Part shown: positions 45,166 to 52,086 of the stretch, piece by piece
How positions within the stretch are numbered: position 1 is the stretch's first letter
Layout of the letters: every line of letters begins with the position of its first letter
Assembly: GCA_022870705.1 (NCBI GenBank)
Contig: CP072107.1
Span: 1,982,501 to 2,046,500, forward strand
From: Oscillospiraceae bacterium CM
GTDB taxonomy: Bacteria; Bacillota; Clostridia; Oscillospirales; Oscillospiraceae
Reading direction: 5' to 3'
Length of the DNA stretch: 64,000 nucleotides
Notes under the pieces: generated by a model
What the model saw: only the letters and a program-made list of their open reading frames with translations
The model's database searches: none
What the model was told of the DNA's origin: nothing
Position numbers and translations under genes: made by a program

Positions 45166-46425
45166 ATGAATATCGGAATTGGTTTTGCCGCCGGGAGGAA
45201 GAACTTCAGACATATCGCCAGAACGTATGCGGAAAGCTGGTGCGAGTCCGGCTTGACTGAAAGTGAAAATATCAAACTGAATCTTTTTGTGGCCTATGAT
45301 CTGAAGTATAAAAACACAAAGCCCGAGGATTACAGAATTCATGACCCGAGAATAACCGATATGCTCAATTATCCTTATTATATCGGAGACACTGAAATAA
45401 AAAAGGAAACGGCAATGCTCGTCAGCAGCGGCGTCGTCAGCAGATATGAGGCGCAGCTGCTTTTCGGTGACGGTTACGCCAAGAAAAGGAACGCCATTTT
45501 GTACTTTGCCGTCAAAAACGGCATGGATTATCTATTGTTTATTGATGACGATGAATATCCGATTGCCGCTGCAAAAACGCCAGACGGTTTGGTCTGGCAA
45601 GGTCAGCAGGTGCTGGCGGCCCACCTAAAGGCGATTGAAAATGCCGATATAACATATGGCTATCACTGTGGTTACGTTTCTCCGATTCCACAGATTACTT
45701 TTAATGACGTCTTAACCGAGGATGATTTCAGGATGTTTATCGAAACGATTAGCAACGATATCATCAGTTGGAACTCTATCAAAGAAAAAATGCAAAACGG
45801 CGGTATTACATATGCCAAGAAAAGTCTTCTCAGCAGCCGGGAGGCGGTAGAAGTTCCGGAAATTAATGGGGCGAAATTCATTTCGGGATCAAATTTGTTT
45901 TTCAAGCTGAATACCGAGAAACAGCTTTTCCCGTTTTTTAACCCGCCGGGCGCACGGGGAGAAGACACGTTCCTGAGTACTTGTCTATCCGATGTAAAAG
46001 TCTTAAAGGTCCCATGCTATATGTTCCACGACGGATTTTTGTCATACCCTCACCTGCTCTGTGGTATTTTGCCTAAAAAACTCAAGCCGATTTTTTCCGG
46101 AAACCGTGAAACAGACGAGCGGTTTTATAAAGCCTGCGTCGGCTGGATTCGGTATAAGCCATTATTGATGTATATAACGGGCAGAGATACCTACGAGCGG
46201 GACATTGCGCTCATGAAAAAGAACCTTGACCGCGTTTTGCCAAAAGTGTCTCGTTATTTTCCGACGTGCGATTTTATGAGCCTGCGTCAAGAGCTTGATG
46301 ATTTTTCATCGCATGTTGTGGAGCATTACAATATGTTCGAAGCGACAAAAAAAGCGTGGGAGCGCGTTATGGAATTCTTAAACGGACAGCTTAATTTTTA
46401 CCAGGGCAGCGTCTCCGCCGAATAG
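45166..46425 (+). CDS. GT-A fold glycosyltransferase, start codon unclear
   Basis: 419 residues from ATG 45166. KKRNAILYFAVKNGMDYLLFIDDDEYP carries an acidic DDDE metal site, and ARGEDTFLS an Asp/Glu pair typical of GT-A enzymes. The strong AAAGAGGTG (45139-45147) is 18 bases before this ATG, too far for usual initiation, but only six bases before an in-frame ATA at 45154. An earlier GTG at 45145 lies inside the ribosome site. It has its own promoter and stands apart from the main sugar locus. Confidence 0.78.
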   Translation: MNIGIGFAAGRKNFRHIARTYAESWCESGLTESENIKLNLFVAYDLKYKNTKPEDYRIHDPRITDMLNYPYYIGDTEIKKETAMLVSSGVVSRYEAQLLFGDGYAKKRNAILYFAVKNGMDYLLFIDDDEYPIAAAKTPDGLVWQGQQVLAAHLKAIENADITYGYHCGYVSPIPQITFNDVLTEDDFRMFIETISNDIISWNSIKEKMQNGGITYAKKSLLSSREAVEVPEINGAKFISGSNLFFKLNTEKQLFPFFNPPGARGEDTFLSTCLSDVKVLKVPCYMFHDGFLSYPHLLCGILPKKLKPIFSGNRETDERFYKACVGWIRYKPLLMYITGRDTYERDIALMKKNLDRVLPKVSRYFPTCDFMSLRQELDDFSSHVVEHYNMFEATKKAWERVMEFLNGQLNFYQGSVSAE

Positions 46426-46443
46426 TCTTATCTAAAACAGCTT

Positions 46444-46491
46444 AAAAAGACACCCTCTGTCCGCCAGCATAGATGGCGGCGGGGGTGTCTT
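46444..46491 (-). terminator. Terminator between the GT-A gene and the radical SAM gene
   Basis: AAGACACCC...GGGTGTCTT with an inner CCGCC/GGCGG stem. The minus strand continues TTTTTAAG, so it mainly ends the radical SAM transcript. Confidence 0.82.
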
Positions 46492-46519
46492 CATTCACGA
46501 ATACAGGAAAAGCTTGCTC

Positions 46520-47974
46520 TTAACCACCGCCAACGCCTGCGGGGCAAGCGCCGGGAAGCGCATTTTCCGAGATCTTTTTTAAATACGGCAGGTCTCTCAA
46601 TAAATTTTTTCTGACGTTTTTCTGCCAAAAGTACTCGCCGATAAACAGCAGCCGCTCGTTTCCTCTCATTGTTGTTATCGCCTCAAAAAGCCGCTTGATC
46701 GAATAGATTCTCCTGCTTGCAAGAATGATTTCTTTCTGCAGATCATACGGCGAGATATTTTTGGGGTAATGAACGACTTTTCCAACACACCTTGACCAAT
46801 CCAAATCCAACAAACGCGCCTGATACGTTTCATATACAGGCGTGCCCGGAATAAAGTACATAGACTGTATGAGAACGCCGCAGAGCTTATTTTCAATGAC
46901 GAAATCCGCCAAACGCCGGCCTATCCCCTTCGTATGATTTTCAGCACCGACGATGAACAGGCCGCGCACGCGCAGGCCGTGCGCCTGAATGTTTTTAATA
47001 GAACGCCTGATGTCGTCTCTCGTGCTTTTTTTGTGATAGATTTCAAAGGCCTCGTCCTCAATAAATTCAATGCCAACCGCAAGCTCAACAAACCCGGCGC
47101 GTTTGAGCAGTTCCAGCATTTCATCGTCGAGGCCGACTTCATATCGGGCCTGTATTGTAAAGTTATAGCTGATTTTACTGTCGATCAAGGCGTTCAAAAC
47201 GCGGATGGCCCAGCCCCTATCTGCAAAGAAATTGTCATCCGTCAGCCAGAGAATTTTCGTCAATCTGTGGTATCCGTTTTCAAAAAATCGGATTGCCTGC
47301 CGGATATCTTCAATAATTGTTTCCGGCGCGCGATGCCGCAGCTTCCTGCCAAACGCGGCGACAAGCGCACAATAATCGCATTGGTGCGGGCACCCGCGTG
47401 ACGCGTGCACCTGCGGCCAAATCGTATTGTGGCCGGCCATCTTTTTGAAATTGTACAGTAAAAACCTGTTCGGAATGGTCTCAATTTGTTCCGGTATCTT
47501 CGGGCTGCCGGTATGTATCAGCTGCTCATCGCGATAATACGCAACGCCCGGAAAATCGATCGGTTTGTTCGCTTGCACTGCCTGAATAAACTGAATGATT
47601 GACGCATCGCCCTCGCCGAGCAGAACATAATCGCCGTGTCGGCATGCCTCCGAATAATTGAGCGTTGCGTGCAGGCCGCCAAAAACAATGAGCGCACGGC
47701 TTTTTTTCCGAATTTCGTCAGCCAGCTCGTACCCCCTGACGGCGTTGAACGTGAAGATGCTGATAAAAATAATATCCGCGTCAAGAACATCTTTCCAGAT
47801 AATTTCGGATATGGACTCACTGTACATTAACGTGTCGCTCACATATTGCTTCACAATTGTTGTCAGCGTCAAAAGACCGTTTGACGGTGTTCGTATGTAT
47901 TTATCATAAAGATACAGATTCTTGAATGATTTTCTGTACGGCAGATTACCGGGTTCAATCAGTCGTATTTTCAC
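46520..47974 (-). CDS. B12-binding domain radical SAM protein
   Basis: GTG at 47974 has AAAGTGGTG upstream; 484 residues. A cobalamin-binding-like Rossmann domain (about 1-145; IFISIFTFNAVRGYELADEI, VFGGLHATL) is followed by a radical SAM core with RGCPHQCDYC (CxxxCxxC) near residue 196 and WLTDDNFF, GIEFIEDE strands. Such enzymes methylate or rearrange unactivated carbons, but the substrate is unknown. It is convergent with the GT-A gene and may act on the same glycan or on a lipid (weak inference). Confidence 0.85.
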   Translation of the reverse strand: MKIRLIEPGNLPYRKSFKNLYLYDKYIRTPSNGLLTLTTIVKQYVSDTLMYSESISEIIWKDVLDADIIFISIFTFNAVRGYELADEIRKKSRALIVFGGLHATLNYSEACRHGDYVLLGEGDASIIQFIQAVQANKPIDFPGVAYYRDEQLIHTGSPKIPEQIETIPNRFLLYNFKKMAGHNTIWPQVHASRGCPHQCDYCALVAAFGRKLRHRAPETIIEDIRQAIRFFENGYHRLTKILWLTDDNFFADRGWAIRVLNALIDSKISYNFTIQARYEVGLDDEMLELLKRAGFVELAVGIEFIEDEAFEIYHKKSTRDDIRRSIKNIQAHGLRVRGLFIVGAENHTKGIGRRLADFVIENKLCGVLIQSMYFIPGTPVYETYQARLLDLDWSRCVGKVVHYPKNISPYDLQKEIILASRRIYSIKRLFEAITTMRGNERLLFIGEYFWQKNVRKNLLRDLPYLKKISENALPGACPAGVGGG

Positions 47975-48104
47975 GATAACACCACTTTCGTGCTAAAAAA
48001 TACATATTAGCCATTGTAAAGCAATTATGGAATTTTGTATATAGACATACTAAATTTTCTCACAAACGTTTTTTTGTGACAAAGTGGTCTCCTTAAAAAG
48101 CCAT

Positions 48105-48248
48105 AGCAAAAGGCTTGCAGTTAAACACTGCAAGCCTTTGTGTTGTGTTGGAGTAGGCGGGATGATCATTCGCGGCCGTTTAGTCAGGAACGAATTCGGC
48201 AACTTGATGCAAAGGGCAGTTTAAAACTTTGCACAGTATATCCAGTGT
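48105..48248. repeat. 144-bp direct repeat, copy 1
   Basis: Aligns without gaps to 49510-49653. The last 68 bases are identical; the differences lie mostly around 48138-48160 between the hairpin and the gene end. It contains the terminator hairpin AAGGCTTGCAG/CTGCAAGCCTT and the last 22 or so codons of an HTH gene. Confidence 0.9.
48180..48248 (-). pseudogene. Truncated copy of the XRE-type HTH gene
   Basis: The minus strand encodes only TLDILCKVLNCPLHQVAEFV-PD-stop, identical to the end of the intact gene at 49585-49785. The helix-turn-helix part is missing: the similarity stops at 48248, where a different AT-rich sequence begins. Confidence 0.85.
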
Positions 48249-48273
48249 AAGGTTAATGTAATTAATCACCAGA

Positions 48274-49350
48274 CTAAAGTTCACGAGCAGAGACGATATC
48301 GGTGATAGCTATGGCTTCGATTTTATCATCCTTTATGATGAAGTCTATTGCATGTGTAATGTCGCTATCGGAATAGTCGGATTGGACGGCACCGCTGATA
48401 CTCACCGCATATTTTAGGGTGTTGCCGACGTAAGCCAGTATAATGTGTCCGTTTGCGTCATGCTTCTGTAAATAACTTTCGCTTCCATCATAAGCCTTCG
48501 CGATACTTGACGCGGGGTCTCCAACAGCGACCCCTGTGCCTGTTTTCAGGTTGCCTCCGCTGCCCGGTCCAAGCTGGATGACCGTTACTTTCCCCAAGCT
48601 GCACCCAATTTCGGCATAAGCATTTCCGATATCCGCTGTGCTTGAAATATTTTCGCCATATTCATAACGTGATTGCGGAGACGGTACGCCGCGCCCCCAA
48701 ACAAATGCGGGTTCACCTAAGTTTTGCTGCATTTCAGTCACATCCATGCCAAGGGAAACGGTGTTGCCTTTGCTGTCTATAACTGAAATTATTTCCGGTG
48801 AAACGGTTGGGAAAAGACTCTCGCCAGCGAGCGGAGCACTCCCTCGCAAACGCGTGCTGATTAAAAATCCAGCGTTCCCATCTAAAACGCCTGCTCCGAT
48901 AGAGCTCCAAATCACGTCCATGTCCATTGCTTCAAAAATGAATCGCAACGGCACCATCACACTGCCCCTGACTGCCCTAGCGGGAACGTCAAGTTGAATT
49001 GTTGAACCATCAACGGTAGCCGTGTCGCTATTAAGTGTCAGCGTCACTATGTGTGTTTTACCGTCAACATATCGATTCGTAGAATCCAGTGGAATTTTCA
49101 TCAATTTTTCTGTCTTCGTTATTGTTGCGGTACGAGTATTCTCGTCATAATCAACCTTCATGTCTGCCGCTTCGGCAATGGCTCTTAGCGGCACAAGTAC
49201 CTGGCCATTTACAATGTAAGGCGGTGTGTCAAATACAACAAGGTTATTGTCTACGACCACTGAAATATTTTTTGCCGCATGCATGCAGTTCGAGACAATA
49301 ATACAAATGAATATGGTAAAGAGAACAACGAATACTTTTTTTAATTTCAT
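48274..49350 (-). CDS. Secreted protein with copper amine oxidase N-terminal-like domains
   Basis: ATG at 49350 lies seven bases after GGAGG; 358 residues. A signal/anchor peptide (about 3-25) is followed by two copies of the Cu_amine_oxidN1 fold (about 28-85 and 95-150), each with a VLVPLRAIAEA / VMVPLRFIFEA helix. The rest has a repeated beta-rich pattern (MDVTEMQQNLGEP; GVAVGDPASSIAKAYDG) without a known name. The N-terminal domain is a common extracellular module of clostridia and is not an oxidase by itself. The gene lies between the two 144-bp repeats. Confidence 0.8.
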   Translation of the reverse strand: MKLKKVFVVLFTIFICIIVSNCMHAAKNISVVVDNNLVVFDTPPYIVNGQVLVPLRAIAEAADMKVDYDENTRTATITKTEKLMKIPLDSTNRYVDGKTHIVTLTLNSDTATVDGSTIQLDVPARAVRGSVMVPLRFIFEAMDMDVIWSSIGAGVLDGNAGFLISTRLRGSAPLAGESLFPTVSPEIISVIDSKGNTVSLGMDVTEMQQNLGEPAFVWGRGVPSPQSRYEYGENISSTADIGNAYAEIGCSLGKVTVIQLGPGSGGNLKTGTGVAVGDPASSIAKAYDGSESYLQKHDANGHIILAYVGNTLKYAVSISGAVQSDYSDSDITHAIDFIIKDDKIEAIAITDIVSAREL

Positions 49351-49425
49351 CACACATCCTCCACAACCATTAAAAAATACGATACTACTCATCTCATGAT
49401 AGACATGTTCTCAAGAATTGTCAAA

Positions 49426-49463
49426 TAAGTTAATAATTAATCCTCAGACTAATTATTAACTTA
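49426..49463. repeat. Perfect 14-bp inverted repeat
   Basis: TAAGTTAATAATTA, ten-base spacer ATCCTCAGAC, TAATTATTAACTTA. A related half site (TTAATGTAATTAATCACCAGACTAA) lies at 48252-48276 next to repeat copy 1. The two sites bracket the Cu-amine-oxidase-N-like gene. Confidence 0.8.
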
Positions 49464-49509
49464 CGTTAAAAGGCATTAAAGCTGTCTTCTTCGCCCCCCA
49501 AAATGACAC

Positions 49510-49653
49510 AGCAAAAGGCTTGCAGTTAAACCCTGCAAGCCTTAGTATTTTGGCGAAGAAGGCGGGATGATCATTCGCGGCCTATTAGTCAGGAACGAAT
49601 TCGGCAACTTGATGCAAAGGGCAGTTTAAAACTTTGCACAGTATATCCAGTGT
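49510..49653. repeat. 144-bp direct repeat, copy 2
   Basis: Holds the intact end of the HTH gene and its terminator (49513-49543, AAGGCTTGCAG/CTGCAAGCCTT then TTGC on the minus strand). See copy 1 at 48105-48248. Confidence 0.9.
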
Positions 49654-49785
49654 GTTTGTAGACACCGTTTCGTTTTTCTTCAAGCGCTGTATGGTTCCCC
49701 CGCCAACATTATACTTATATCGCAGTGCGTATGGCGTGACTCCTATTTCCTTCATTGTTTTCCACAATGGCGCATATGAAATCAT
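49585..49785 (-). CDS. XRE/Cro-type HTH regulator
   Basis: 66 residues, essentially one Cro/C1-type domain: LWKTMKEIGVTPYALRYKYNVGGGTIQRLKKNE is the helix-turn-helix, and TLDILCKVLNCPLHQVAEF the last helices. AGGGAGG precedes the ATG. It is divergent from the SLOG gene across about 100 bases containing repeated GGGCACA boxes, so it probably represses both genes. Confidence 0.87.
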   Translation of the reverse strand: MISYAPLWKTMKEIGVTPYALRYKYNVGGGTIQRLKKNETVSTNTLDILCKVLNCPLHQVAEFVPD

Positions 49786-49799
49786 TTCTCAACCCTCCC

Positions 49800-49887
49800 T
49801 TTACATATTTCTAGTATGCCTATATAATGGGCACATGTGTTATTCCCAATATTGGGCACAATGATATGTATAATGGGGGAAGATATT
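49800..49887. promoter_or_regulatory. Divergent promoter/operator region of the HTH-SLOG pair
   Basis: Two similar boxes, TATAATGGGCACA and ATATTGGGCACA, lie in direct repeat near 49821-49860, with GGGCACATGTGTTATTCCC between them. TATAAT also occurs near 49869 for the SLOG gene. These are likely operator sites for the HTH protein (inference). Confidence 0.5.
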
Positions 49888-50349
49888 ATGGATGAAAAAA
49901 CTTGCTGTGTTACGGGTCACAGGGAGATAGCAGTAGAAAAAATTGATTATGTCAAACAAGCGCTTCACCACGAAATATTACAGGCAATAGCGGACGGTTA
50001 TACGCATTTCATATCGGGTTTTTACGAAGGTGTTGACCTGCTTTTCGCATCCATTGTAGCGGACTTGATGGAAGATAATCCTGCGCTGACATTGGAAGCC
50101 GCCCTCCCATACCGTAACCGGATGAAGACAACTGACAAGCTGTTTCGCCGGTTGCTGCTTAAATGCAAAACGATCTGCATCCACAGCGAAAAATACAGTC
50201 CTTCTTGTTATATGAAGTGCAGTCGTGAAATGGTTTCCCTATGCCAACGGGTAATAGCCGTATACGATGGCCGGGATAAAGGCAACACGGTATTTGCCAT
50301 GCGGGAGGCAGCCATGCTGGAACGCGATATTCGTGTCATTGAGATTTAG
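49888..50349 (+). CDS. SLOG-family protein (YpsA/DUF1273-like)
   Basis: ATG at 49888 lies five bases after GGGGGAAG; 153 residues. CCVTGHREIA at the start, FISGFYEGVDLLFASIVADLM and LPYRNR match the Rossmann-like SLOG fold that binds nucleotides or sugars. The YpsA group has been linked to cell division and stress, and SLOG domains also serve as nucleotide sensors in defence systems. The pairing with an XRE-type regulator is common in Clostridia. Confidence 0.83.
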   Translation: MDEKTCCVTGHREIAVEKIDYVKQALHHEILQAIADGYTHFISGFYEGVDLLFASIVADLMEDNPALTLEAALPYRNRMKTTDKLFRRLLLKCKTICIHSEKYSPSCYMKCSREMVSLCQRVIAVYDGRDKGNTVFAMREAAMLERDIRVIEI

Positions 50350-50429
50350 TCATAACAACGGCAAAAAGAGGGTGAAACCAAACGGCTATCACCCTCTTAT
50401 GTGTTTGAGCAGACGGACAAGTATTGTCA

Positions 50430-50580
50430 ATACCGTAAGATTACACGATTTAAGTCACACAAACGCCAGCCTGATACTAAACGCTGGAGTACCCTATGAA
50501 AGTGGCTAGTGAACGCCTAGGACACACGACAATAGGCACTACAATGGACCTATATAGTCATATAGACGAAGACCTCTAGC
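50430..50580 (+). pseudogene. Tyrosine recombinase (phage integrase) C-terminal remnant
   Basis: One frame reads VRLHDLSHTNASLILNAGVPY; after a one-base shift near 50500 the sequence continues KVASERLGHTTIGTTMDLYSH, the integrase C-terminus with the catalytic Tyr. The HxxR motif has Ser (HDLSH) instead of Arg. The frameshift, the lost Arg and the missing N-terminal part mark it as dead. Confidence 0.85.
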
Positions 50581-50636
50581 GCGACGCCGCTATCAAGTTG
50601 AATGATGCGTTATGCATCTAGTGCCGTTGATCGGCC

Positions 50637-50919
50637 AGATCATAAGTTTATATAGTATTCAGGTGAATAAGTTGACCAGGAGGCACCATTAGAGATGAAC
50701 GCTTTATCATGCATGAAGGCGAGATGGAACTGTTAAGCAACCTAAGTTTGTATGCAAAGATTGCATATATGTCTACCCAGACACGAAAACAGCAGTATGC
50801 AAAGAGTATCCCCATCTGACACCGATTGAAGTTATTAACGGTGAGAAATGCGAATCCTATAAGAAACAGGTGGATGATATTCAGTGCAAAAATGATAGTC
50901 ATAAGTTTATATAATAAAT
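50637..50919. repeat. Short direct repeats flanking a decayed segment
   Basis: TCATAAGTTTATATA occurs at 50639-50653 and again at 50899-50913, about 260 bases apart, each followed by a further similar A/T stretch. They bracket the decayed Cys-rich gene. Confidence 0.65.
50745..50914 (+). pseudogene. Remnant of a small Cys-rich (zinc-ribbon-like) gene
   Basis: An open frame reads KFVCKDCIYVYPDTKTAVCKE and later EKCESYKKQVDD before a TAA at 50914. The two CxxC-like and single Cys positions look coding, but the only ATG with a ribosome site (AGGAGG near 50680) is in another frame and meets a stop. It is therefore probably a frameshifted small gene. Confidence 0.5.
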
Positions 50920-50926
50920 AAATATC

Positions 50927-50957
50927 GGCTCTGATTTATATCAGAGTCTTTATTTTT
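50927..50957 (+). terminator. Terminator upstream of the ParA-SIR2 operon
   Basis: GGCTCTGAT, short loop, ATCAGAGTC and TTTATTTTT. It isolates the ParA-SIR2 operon from upstream transcription. Confidence 0.8.
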
Positions 50958-50968
50958 CAGTCCAACAA

Positions 50969-50997
50969 TTGCCAAACACAGTAAAAAGTATTATTCT
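50969..50997 (+). promoter_or_regulatory. Probable promoter of the ParA-SIR2 operon
   Basis: TTGCCA (50969-50974), 17 bases, TATTCT (50992-50997). Four or five matches in each hexamer; moderate promoter. Confidence 0.5.
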
Positions 50998-51087
50998 TAA
51001 TGAGAATGAGTTATGTTTAAGCACGGCCACACAAAGGGTGCTGTGTACTGCCAAAATATTTCGTCATAAAATGAGGAGTTGAACACA

Positions 51088-52086
51088 TTGATATCAACTG
51101 CAATATTTAATAACAAAGGTGGTGTTGGCAAGACCACTTTTCTATGCAACCTTGCAAGTTATTTGCAAACCAAATGTGGGAAGAAAGTATTAGTAGTTGA
51201 TGCTGATCCACAATGCAATTCAACATCCTATGTTTTAGATGATGATGACTACTATGACGTTTATTTTGAACAAAATAATTTTACTATAGCTGATCTTATC
51301 CCACCACTTAAAAACGGGTTGGGTTATGCCAAACAGATAAAAGCAACTAAGTCAGATCTATTTGGTTTTGATCTTATCGCAGGTAACCCTGAATTAGCCG
51401 CTCATGAAGATTTTCTATCAAAGGATTGGTCAGAATTGCGAGCTAAGGAAATACGTGGAATACGTACAAATATGCTCTTTGTTCATTTTTTAACCTTGTG
51501 TCAAGAATATGATTATGTTTTTTTCGATATGGGACCTTCATTAGGCGCTATCAATCGTGCTGTTTTACTGGCTTGTGACTATTTTATAACACCTATGTCT
51601 TCCGATATTTTTAGCGTGCTTGCATTAAAAAATATAGGGGAATCAATATCTACATGGAGAGATTTATATAATGAAACGCTATCTGATGTAAACCCAAAAG
51701 ATAAAGCTCTATTTGAGGGATTAAAGGATAAATGTAATATAAAGTTTTTGGGATACGTTGAGCAGCAGTACATTTCAAAAAGTAGCGGGGGAAAAAAAGT
51801 GGCTGTACGTTCCTATGAAAAGATTTTAAGTACAATCCCCGATGAAATTAAAAGATATGTAATAGCGCCGATAAACGGTGATATAGAATTCGAAAATTAC
51901 AACTTGGGGTCTATACCCAACTTTTATAGTCTAATACCAATGTCTCAAACTGCTCATAAGCCTGTATTCTTATTAACGAATGCTGATGGTGTTCTTGGTG
52001 CTCATTATCAGAAAGTTAGCGATTATAATGAAATGATGGGTGGTATTACTCAGCGCGTGTTGCAAAACATGGAGGCCTTAAAATGA
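51088..52086 (+). CDS. ParA/MinD-family ATPase, partner of SIR2 protein
   Basis: TTG at 51088 lies nine bases after GAGGAG (another TTG at 51079 touches the site); 332 residues. The deviant Walker A NNKGGVGKTTF starts near residue 8 with signature Lys10 and Lys15, followed by LVVDADPQCNST (A') and YVFFDMGPSLG (Walker B), so it should bind ATP and may dimerise. A long insert near 200-270 is unlike partition ParA proteins. No ParB or centromere-like repeats are near, so plasmid partition is unlikely. It overlaps the SIR2 gene by 4 bases. Confidence 0.88.
   Translation: MISTAIFNNKGGVGKTTFLCNLASYLQTKCGKKVLVVDADPQCNSTSYVLDDDDYYDVYFEQNNFTIADLIPPLKNGLGYAKQIKATKSDLFGFDLIAGNPELAAHEDFLSKDWSELRAKEIRGIRTNMLFVHFLTLCQEYDYVFFDMGPSLGAINRAVLLACDYFITPMSSDIFSVLALKNIGESISTWRDLYNETLSDVNPKDKALFEGLKDKCNIKFLGYVEQQYISKSSGGKKVAVRSYEKILSTIPDEIKRYVIAPINGDIEFENYNLGSIPNFYSLIPMSQTAHKPVFLLTNADGVLGAHYQKVSDYNEMMGGITQRVLQNMEALK

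Larger units (their letters stand above)
47975..48273. other. Intergenic region carrying copy 1 of the 144-bp repeat
   Basis: Between the radical SAM gene and the Cu-amine-oxidase-N-like gene. Up to 48104 I see only AT-rich sequence; from 48105 it holds the repeat copy with a terminator hairpin and a truncated HTH gene. Confidence 0.6.
50350..51087. other. Region of decayed genes before the ParA-SIR2 operon
   Basis: No intact gene. It holds an integrase remnant (50430-50580), a decayed Cys-rich gene between two short direct repeats (50637-50919), a terminator (50927-50957) and the probable ParA promoter (50969-50997). Base composition shifts to clearly AT-rich from about 50640. Confidence 0.7.

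Noticed and set aside
48150-48180. tRNA 3'-end-like remnant (GGAGTAGGCGGGAT...) beside each 144-bp repeat
   Set aside because: It recalls the complement of a tRNA 3' end after a terminator, but there is no T-arm pairing and the match is too short.
51088-52086. Plasmid partition function for the ParA-like protein
   Set aside because: There is no ParB gene, no centromere-like repeats and no replication gene nearby.
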